Source of the DNA: Magnetococcales bacterium
GTDB lineage: Bacteria > Pseudomonadota > Magnetococcia > Magnetococcales > JADFXB01
Assembly: GCA_015233935.1 (NCBI GenBank)
Contig: JADFXB010000024.1
Span: 1 to 38,546 of the forward strand
Length of the DNA: 38,546 nucleotides
Direction of reading: 5' to 3'
A program made the translations under genes and the position numbers. Under the pieces are notes generated by a model. It saw only the letters and a program-made list of their open reading frames with translations, had not been told where the DNA came from and searched no databases. Numbering within the stretch: position 1 is the first letter of the stretch; every line of letters begins with the position of its first letter. Positions 32,399-38,546 of this stretch are shown piece by piece.

Positions 32399-34325
32399 GC
32401 TGCCTTTGCTCCTTGAGCCATTCCGTCACTTGGTGCGCGAGTTTTTCTTGTTGGGCAGGTGGCAATCCCAAAGGATCGAACCGTTGCCGATAGTGTAAGT
32501 CCAAGAGGGGGAGGAGTTCCAGCCGTTCCACCCGATGCAGCCAATTTCGCCAGCTTTCTCCTGCCAAGGGGGGCCAGCCTTGTTGGATGAGGGTCTTTTC
32601 CACCTGTTCAAAGGGGAGGAGAGGGATTTCCTGGCCTGGTTTGGGTTTGGATGAACGATCCAACACCCCCTTGCCCCGCACCAACCGCCAGCCCAGATAG
32701 GCCAGCAGGAGGGCCAACATGAGCAGCCAGGGCCAAGTGGCGCGTTCATTTTGCTCCTGATTGCGCCATTTATTCAACTCGAACATGGCCCGTGACCATA
32801 GATCCCCCATTTGGGACCAAAGGGAAACCGCTTGGGCTTCCGATTCCTGCCAATCGGGCGGGGTGGTGTCCACATCCAGCCAGCGACCTTCCACATAGGC
32901 GGAGGCCCAGGCGTGGGCGTGGCGTTGTCGCACCACCCGCACCTTGCCCTCCGGTTCATGCACCGAATAGCCGAACACATACCGGGTGGGAATACCTGCC
33001 TGCCGCAACAAAAGAACGGTGGAGGTGGCGAAATATTCACAATGGCCCGCACGACCGGTTAGTAGAAATCGGCTGATGGGACTCTCACCGCTTGCGGAGC
33101 CATCCAGCAAGACGGTATAGCGAAAGTGCTGGTTGAAATAGTCGCTTATCCGTTGAATCACCGTATGGGGGGGCAAGCCGGTCAGACCCAATTGGTGGGC
33201 TGTTTGGGCAATGGCGGCTTGCTCCTTGACGGGGATGGACAGGTCGGTTTCATCCGGTGGTCTGTCGTGGGTTTGTTGGGAATTATAGTAGACGTTGAAA
33301 CGGGCGAAGGGCGGGGGATCCTTGATCTTGATGGCCCCAAAGGCGTTGGCTTCCATGGCCATGGCTGGGAGTCCTGCCAGCAGGGTGGTTCCCTGGGGGG
33401 TGGCAATCATGGAGGAGCCTTTGCCAAAGGAGCGATAGACGGTGATGGCCTCTCCCTGGGGTTGGTCGCCATGGAGCGGCCACCATCCCACCTGGGTGGA
33501 CAGGGGAATTTCCTGCAATTGATTGTGACTGCCCAACCAGGTTTTGCCCAAAAAAGTGTTGTAGGAGGACTCCCGCAACAACAAGGGCATGGTCCAGGGG
33601 TGGGGTTGATCCACCCGAAACAGAATGCTGCTGGACATTTTCAACGGCCCCACATCCCCCAACGCGGTGGTACGATGGAAGGGATCCTGGGGCGGTCCCC
33701 ACCATTTGTGCAGCCATTGCACCGCCTTTTCCCCCACCTGCTGCTGCAAAATGACCATTCCATGTTGTTGCATATAAGCGAAACCAGTGGATGCCAGGAC
33801 GATCAGGAGCCAGTAGAAGCGTGGATAACGGTGTGGTCGGTGTTGCCAGAGGAAAAACAGGACCAGCAGGGCAACCCCAGGGGCATACCAGGGATTGGGC
33901 AGCGGGGAGGCGGAGGCCGAGGTGAGGCAACCGCCGATGAAGAGATAATCGACTGAAATATCTGGTTTTTTTATGGTGGAGTGACGCAGGGTATAAAAAA
34001 GGGCGGCCAGGGGAATGGTTTGTCGGGTGGAGTAGAGTTGTCCCAATAGAATGGGGAGCAGGGCGTAGGGGAGGACTTGCAATTCGTAGGTGACCGATGG
34101 AATTTGTCGGCTACCGGTGATGTGGGGGTAGAGGAGCAGTCCCACCAACAGGAGGGTGGCCAGATCGGACAGGCGGTAAAAATCTTTATCCTCTGCCTGC
34201 CAACGCCAGGTGGTGAGATAGCGGGCTTCCACCAGGAGGGCCATGACGGCGGCTGCCTGCCACTGGTTGGTTTGCCAGCCCCAGAAGAGCAGGACGATGG
34301 TGAACATGGGAAAGGGTATCTTCAT
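32385..34325 (-). CDS. TgpA-type membrane transglutaminase-like protein (DUF3488/transglutaminase)
   Basis: 646 residues: five to six N-terminal transmembrane helices, a periplasmic transglutaminase-like core, a late transmembrane helix (WPWLLMLALLLAYLGWRLV) and a cytoplasmic tail. The catalytic triad is intact: Cys429 (GRAGHCEYFA), His471 (RHAHAWASAY) and Asp486 (DVDTTPPDW). TgpA of Pseudomonas is an essential periplasmic-facing enzyme of this build. The gene overlaps DUF58 (ATGA) and ThiF, a DUF58-TgpA order seen widely; the MoxR ATPase usually found upstream is not in the window. Confidence 0.92.
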   Translation of the reverse strand: MKIPFPMFTIVLLFWGWQTNQWQAAAVMALLVEARYLTTWRWQAEDKDFYRLSDLATLLLVGLLLYPHITGSRQIPSVTYELQVLPYALLPILLGQLYSTRQTIPLAALFYTLRHSTIKKPDISVDYLFIGGCLTSASASPLPNPWYAPGVALLVLFFLWQHRPHRYPRFYWLLIVLASTGFAYMQQHGMVILQQQVGEKAVQWLHKWWGPPQDPFHRTTALGDVGPLKMSSSILFRVDQPHPWTMPLLLRESSYNTFLGKTWLGSHNQLQEIPLSTQVGWWPLHGDQPQGEAITVYRSFGKGSSMIATPQGTTLLAGLPAMAMEANAFGAIKIKDPPPFARFNVYYNSQQTHDRPPDETDLSIPVKEQAAIAQTAHQLGLTGLPPHTVIQRISDYFNQHFRYTVLLDGSASGESPISRFLLTGRAGHCEYFATSTVLLLRQAGIPTRYVFGYSVHEPEGKVRVVRQRHAHAWASAYVEGRWLDVDTTPPDWQESEAQAVSLWSQMGDLWSRAMFELNKWRNQEQNERATWPWLLMLALLLAYLGWRLVRGKGVLDRSSKPKPGQEIPLLPFEQVEKTLIQQGWPPLAGESWRNWLHRVERLELLPLLDLHYRQRFDPLGLPPAQQEKLAHQVTEWLKEQRQHDPH

Positions 34326-35704
34326 GGCAGGATTCCCGCCAATATTTCACCGCCTTGGCCGGGGGCAACGGTATAGCAACGGGAGGCGGGGTGGTGCAGG
34401 GGGGGAGGGAAGGGCAGGTGGGTGTTTTCTGCAATTCTTAAAATCAACAAGGGCAGGTTCCATTGGGAGAGTTTTTCCACCAGCTTTTCCCGCTCTTCAT
34501 CCCAGTGCAGGAGGATGAGGACGCATCCTCCCAATAGGGAGGCCTGACTGACCACCAGATGGCTTAATTGTTGGAAGGGGTGTTGGGGTGTTTCCTCCAC
34601 GCAGGCGAGAATTTCCAATATTTGCGCTGCGTGGGCGATGCCCCGTCCGGCGGTGAAGTGATAGGCGGTTTGGCCCACAAACAACAATTCCAGCAGGGCG
34701 TCTCCGGCTTCCACCACGGCGGAAAAACTGGCGGCCAGGGAGACGGCTTCTTCAAAGCGGGCGGGGTCTTCGCCAGTATGGGTGAAGGTGTCCAGGATCA
34801 AGCCGTAGCGGGTGAAATATTCTTCCTGGTACTCCCGCACCAGCAGTTGACCATGCCGAGCCAGGCCGGGCCAGTGGATGCGGCGCAGGGTATCCCCTGG
34901 TCGGTATTCTCGCAGACCGATGAACTCTTCGGCCTCTCCCACGGTGGAGACCAGGGAGAGACCGCCGGGTTGATGGCGGCGGTGGCCGGGCATGGTAAAG
35001 CCGGCGGGCAATCGGTAGCGTTTAGGCAACACCAATATGGAAGCGGATTGGGGATGGTTTTCCCGCGCCAGGAAGAGTCCCAGGGGATCGGGGCGCAGCA
35101 GGTGGGGGCCGGGCAATTGCACCCTGCCCCGCCGGTGGGGGGTTATTTCCAGGGTGACCTGGCAGCGTCCTTGGCTGGGGAGGGGTGGGAGTGGGGTGGT
35201 TTGGGCGTGAAAGCCTTGTTTTTGGCGGGAGAGCCAGACAAAGCGTTCAAAGGCCACATGGCGGTCGAACCAGTTGCGTTTTTCTTCCCCTGGTTGCCGG
35301 TAGTGGAGAAATTCCAGCAGGGTGGGGGTGGAATGGGGAGGGGTTTCCCCCAGGGTCAGTTCTCGTTGTTCCTGATTGCCATGATTGACCACCTCCACCA
35401 CGCAGGGAAAGGGCAAGCCCAGGGTGGCGTGGGGGGGCACCCGGCGGATCAGGTGCACCTGACTTTTGAACCGCCAGGAAAAAAGCATGGCCAGCAGCAT
35501 GAGTCCGCACAGCAGGGAGAACAGTTGGTAGGCTTGGGTGCGGGTGGTATCCACGCTGAACAGTCCGCAGGCCAGCAAACCCAACACCACCACCCGCCCA
35601 CTCCCAGTCACCCTTCCCCCCAGACGATGGCTTGCACGGGTGAAGAAGGCGAAGGAGGGGAGCATGATGAAGCGTCGGAAGATAGGGCGACGTTTTCTTT
35701 CCAT
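34322..35704 (-). CDS. DUF58-family membrane protein
   Basis: 460 residues from ATG 35704; a TTG at 35713 has the better AGGA spacing, so the start is uncertain. Two transmembrane helices near residues 35-75 (RVVVLGLLACGLFSV; LLCGLMLLAMLFSW), then a beta-rich region and the DUF58 signature GLREYRPGDTLRRIHWPGLAR with LLVREYQEE, followed by a VWA-like fold without a clear MIDAS. DUF58 proteins usually work with a MoxR ATPase and TgpA. Their function is not established; envelope assembly is suspected. Coupled by a 4-bp overlap to the transglutaminase gene. Confidence 0.9.
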   Translation of the reverse strand: MERKRRPIFRRFIMLPSFAFFTRASHRLGGRVTGSGRVVVLGLLACGLFSVDTTRTQAYQLFSLLCGLMLLAMLFSWRFKSQVHLIRRVPPHATLGLPFPCVVEVVNHGNQEQRELTLGETPPHSTPTLLEFLHYRQPGEEKRNWFDRHVAFERFVWLSRQKQGFHAQTTPLPPLPSQGRCQVTLEITPHRRGRVQLPGPHLLRPDPLGLFLARENHPQSASILVLPKRYRLPAGFTMPGHRRHQPGGLSLVSTVGEAEEFIGLREYRPGDTLRRIHWPGLARHGQLLVREYQEEYFTRYGLILDTFTHTGEDPARFEEAVSLAASFSAVVEAGDALLELLFVGQTAYHFTAGRGIAHAAQILEILACVEETPQHPFQQLSHLVVSQASLLGGCVLILLHWDEEREKLVEKLSQWNLPLLILRIAENTHLPFPPPLHHPASRCYTVAPGQGGEILAGILP

Positions 35705-35766
35705 GGGGGCCAATGCAACTATCCTGTTTTTTTATCCGTAATTTCATATTTATTTCTATGAGCTAT

Positions 35767-36024
35767 TTACGGACGGTCATAAAGTTCCTTCCGACTCATG
35801 GGTTGCATATCACCATATTGGGTGGCAACACGGGCACGCAATGCGGCCAACGGGCCGGAAAATGTTTCAGTAGGTTTCTCTTGGGCTTTTTCTGCGTCAA
35901 GGGAAGGTTGTGCATTGGTTGCTGTGGGGGATTGGCTGGCAAGGAATTCAACAAAATCGAACACCTCGGCTTGCTTCTCAGGAGGAAGGGATTGCAATTT
36001 TGTCAACAGGTTGGCGTATCCCAT
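35767..36024 (-). CDS. Small DUF2281-like (antitoxin-type) protein
   Basis: 85 residues from ATG 36024, with GAGGAG 9 bases upstream; the longer frame that reaches into the CRISPR array has no coding support. The N terminus LLTKLQSLPPEKQAEVFDFVEFLASQS is the DUF2281/VapB-like pattern. The C terminus LAALRARVATQYGDMQPMSRKELYDRP resembles the DNA-binding or toxin-contact tail of such antitoxins. No PIN-domain or other toxin is adjacent, so it is an orphan or a partner lies elsewhere. Confidence 0.7.
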   Translation of the reverse strand: MGYANLLTKLQSLPPEKQAEVFDFVEFLASQSPTATNAQPSLDAEKAQEKPTETFSGPLAALRARVATQYGDMQPMSRKELYDRP

Positions 36025-36274
36025 GATTGAACTCCTCACAGAAAAAACAGCGACCGGTAACATGCCACAAAAGAAAAAGCCCCAGGGGTTCGGCCAGCCC
36101 AGGATTTCTAAGGTGCGTGGCTTACTGCCAAGGGGCGGATGTGAAACCAGTATAGGCCATGGCCCACATGATGGCAACAATCCGTTGCAAAATCCCCAAC
36201 CATCCCAACCGGGATAACCGCCAGTGGCCTTTTTGTTGTGCTGAAAGGCATGAACAACAAACTTCGGGTACTCC
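36025..36274. other. Intergenic region between DUF2281-like gene and CRISPR array
   Basis: 250 bp without a supported gene. It is on the degenerate (trailer) side of the array. I see only a short GCCCC-AGGGGT hairpin near 36077. Confidence 0.4.
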
Positions 36275-38385
36275 ACTTCAATGAGGCCGCAGCGGTTAGC
36301 TGCAGATAACAACTATGTAACCGAGGAGAGGGTGACCTACTTTGAGGCACTTCAATGAGGCCGCAGCGGTTAGATGCGGATAACTTTAAAACTCATGCGG
36401 CCACAGTCCCGTTCTGGCTGCTTCAATGAGGCCGCAGCGGTTAGCTGCGGATAACATCATGCTGGCAACACCTTTCGGCACGGCTTTCCGACGCTTCAAT
36501 GAGGCCGTAGCGGTTAGCTGCGGATAACGCCCCTGAAGTTGCCAAGGAAAAACAGCAACGTGCTCCTCTGCTTCAATGAGGCCGCAGCGGTTAGCTGCGG
36601 ATAACGGCTAACTTGAGGCAATATGTGGCAGAATATTCCTGAGGCTTCAATGAGGCCGCAGCGGTTAGCTGCGGATAACAGGTAAGGCCCTGGTGGGAGT
36701 GTCGGGTGGGACAACCGCTTCAATGAGGCCGCAGCGGTTAGCTGCGGATAACTTAAAAACAAGCTGGACACTCTTCCCACCCAAGCGGATCAGCTTCAAT
36801 GAGGCCGCAGCGGTTAGCTGCGGATAACAACCTCCGTATCATCCGGTAAACCTCCACCGTCGATATAGCTTCAATGAGGCCGCAGCGGTTAGCTGCGGAT
36901 AACTCGGTGCTCCTAGCACACTTGATGCTGATGGTATCTTGCTTCAATGAGGCCGCAGCGGTTAGCTGCGGATAACACCTGTGTTGACCAGGGCGCATTA
37001 TCTATACAGACACGCTTCAATGAGGCCGCAGCGGTTAGCTGCGGATAACTGCAATAACAACACATAAAGCACAGGGTTCAGAATAGCTTCAATGAGGCCG
37101 CAGCGGTTAGCTGCGGATAACTTCAGGTAGTGTCTATCCAAACCGTCGCAAGGCGGCTTGAGCTTCAATGAGGCCGCAGCGGTTAGCTGCGGATAACATC
37201 AGCGGTAGTTCGTACTCCGAGGGAACCACTACCTTGCTTCAATGAGGCCGCAGCGGTTAGCTGCGGATAACGCCCTCTCCGAGCAGATGCGTCAAATGGC
37301 CTCGGAAATGCTTCAATGAGGCCGCAGCGGTTAGCTGCGGATAACGGTGGCCTGCGATTATAGAACAAGCAGTCAGGAACATGCTTCAATGAGGCCGCAG
37401 CGGTTAGCTGCGGATAACGAGGAGGAACAATGAAACCAAACCGCGAAATCTTCATGGCTTCAATGAGGCCGCAGCGGTTAGCTGCGGATAACGATTGGCT
37501 TCGCAGCTACTACAACAACGAGAAGGTGAGCTTCAATGAGGCCGCAGCGGTTAGCTGCGGATAACTCTATGCCTGCCGAGCAAAGAGAATTTCTGTTCAT
37601 TGAGCTTCAATGAGGCCGCAGCGGTTAGCTGCGGATAACGCCTTTTGTGGCCGGCGACGTGTTTGTCGGTTTCGCGCTTGCTTCAATGAGGCCGCAGCGG
37701 TTAGCTGCGGATAACGCTTCCCCCACCTCCGCCATAGGCCATACATGCTGTACCAGCTTCAATGAGGCCGCAGCGGTTAGCTGCGGATAACAGGCACGGC
37801 CATTGATTTCCTTCGGGCTGCCAGCACGCTTCAATGAGGCCGCAGCGGTTAGCTGCGGATAACGGGTATTTGCTGCGGGGGTAGGTGTTATATGAGCAAC
37901 AGCTTCAATGAGGCCGCAGCGGTTAGCTGCGGATAACGTTACAGGTGCCGATTATCTTGGCCAAACAGTAATTGCTTCAATGAGGCCGCAGCGGTTAGCT
38001 GCGGATAACCAAGTCATCCATGATTTCAATGAGGCCTATGGTTACACGCTTCAATGAGGCCGCAGCGGTTAGCTGCGGATAACTTCCCATCGACAAACCC
38101 ATTTTGAATTGCACCATTGTTAATGCTTCAATGAGGCCGCAGCGGTTAGCTGCGGATAACATTCTAATCCCACTCTCATGGGTAAATTCTTTATTTAGCT
38201 TCAATGAGGCCGCAGCGGTTAGCTGCGGATAACACCGGCAAGGCCACCTTCGTTGTTGGCCGTCATCATTGCAGCTTCAATGAGGCCGCAGCGGTTAGCT
38301 GCGGATAACCTCCAGGGACATAGAACTGGAACTCTCCCGTCAGTTTGCAGCTTCAATGAGGCCGCAGCGGTTAGCTGCGGATAAC
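36275..38385 (-). CRISPR. CRISPR array, 29 repeats of 36 bp, 28 spacers of 35-41 bp
   Basis: The 36-bp repeat begins GCTTCAATGAGG and ends GCTGCGGATAAC on the plus strand. Copies start at 36275, 36349, 36420, 36493, 36570 and then every ~73-77 bp to 38350. The repeat at 36275 has two changes, the one at 36349 two, the one at 36493 one; the rest look identical. Read on the minus strand the repeat starts GTTATCC, has a 7-bp stem (CCGCAGC/GCTGCGG) and ends ATTGAAGC, the usual form of an 8-nt crRNA handle. Degenerate copies on the left and the handle both point to minus-strand transcription with the leader at the right. No cas genes are in the window, so the subtype is unknown; they may lie beyond 38546. 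All spacers are different by eye. Confidence 0.97.
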
Positions 38386-38546
38386 GGCTCCTCCCAGGGG
38401 CCTTGAAGCAGTAGGGTTGGGAGGGTGTTTTGCGAGAGGTGGGGGTGAATAGGGGTGTGGACACCACTTTTCCCACCTTTCGATGGTGAAGGCTAACGAT
38501 TTTTCCCTCATTTGTCAAGGATCTATCTCTTTGCGAGAGGGTAGGG
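38386..38546 (-). promoter_or_regulatory. CRISPR leader with candidate promoter
   Basis: On the minus strand TTGACA (38518-38513) is followed after 17 bp by TAGCCT (38495-38490), a perfect -35 with a weak -10; transcription would start near 38483 and run about 98 nt before the first repeat. The 11-mer TTTGCGAGAGG occurs twice, at 38429-38439 and 38530-38540. The region is cut by the window edge. Confidence 0.55.

Noticed and set aside
36025..36312. N-terminal extension of the small DUF2281-like gene into the first CRISPR repeat
   Set aside because: The ATG at 36024 has a strong Shine-Dalgarno and the family N terminus; the extension is translated repeat and non-coding sequence.
36275..38385. 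CRISPR subtype assignment from the repeat alone
   Set aside because: The ATTGAAGC end is shared by several type I and type III systems, and no cas gene is in the window.
36514..38518. Several minus-strand open frames with repeating YPQLTAAASLK and LSAANRCGLIEA segments
   Set aside because: These are translations of the CRISPR repeat in different frames, not a repeat protein.

Overview
The window looks like a chromosomal segment of a Gram-negative respiratory bacterium. It encodes an outer-membrane beta-barrel, lipoproteins, periplasmic c-type cytochromes and System II (ResB/CcsA) cytochrome c maturation. Housekeeping genes with sharp family signatures (monomeric isocitrate dehydrogenase, tadA) and a CheB-CheR-PAS-kinase-receiver fusion fit a proteobacterium in the broad sense. 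A Magnetococcia-like or deltaproteobacterial-type host is possible, but I cannot fix the taxon from sequence alone.

Layout. 1-6292: the end of a TPR/O-GlcNAc-transferase-type glycosyltransferase, then a giant chemotaxis-type hybrid sensor. 6309-11217 (minus strand): two respiratory gene sets. One is a cupredoxin plus an ethylbenzene-dehydrogenase-like haem-binding protein. The other is two class I triheme cytochromes c plus a secreted ankyrin protein. A perfect FNR-type palindrome lies in the divergent intergenic region at 11250-11263. 11462-26898 (plus strand): the core of the window, a large locus that looks like an extracellular electron transfer or cytochrome-nanowire system. Its order is NHL propeller lipoprotein, tetraheme cytochrome (behind a sigma-54-type promoter), parvulin PPIase, outer-membrane barrel, triheme A, triheme B, helical C, helical lipoprotein C', triheme B', triheme A', second NHL lipoprotein, undecaheme cytochrome, ResB, CcsA. 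It has 27 CxxCH motifs in six proteins. Most components occur as two paralogues, and the middle is ordered A-B-C-C'-B'-A'. 27026-31564: an Rpn-type nuclease, monomeric icd with a good sigma-70 promoter, tadA and a DUF2155-like secreted protein. 31643-35704 (minus): a DUF58 / TgpA transglutaminase / ThiF-family run with overlapping ends. 35767-36024: a small DUF2281-like protein. 36275-38385: a CRISPR array of 29 repeats and 28 spacers with no cas genes in view. Degenerate repeats, crRNA-handle logic and a promoter-like leader all suggest it is transcribed on the minus strand from the right edge.

How it may work together (inference): electrons from the periplasmic triheme (c7-type) proteins would pass the outer membrane through the barrel. 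They would then go to the exported tetraheme protein, whose eight histidines are exactly enough for four bis-His hemes, and/or to the undecaheme protein that carries the same tetraheme module at its N terminus. The PPIase, propeller lipoproteins and ResB/CcsA would serve folding, assembly and heme attachment.
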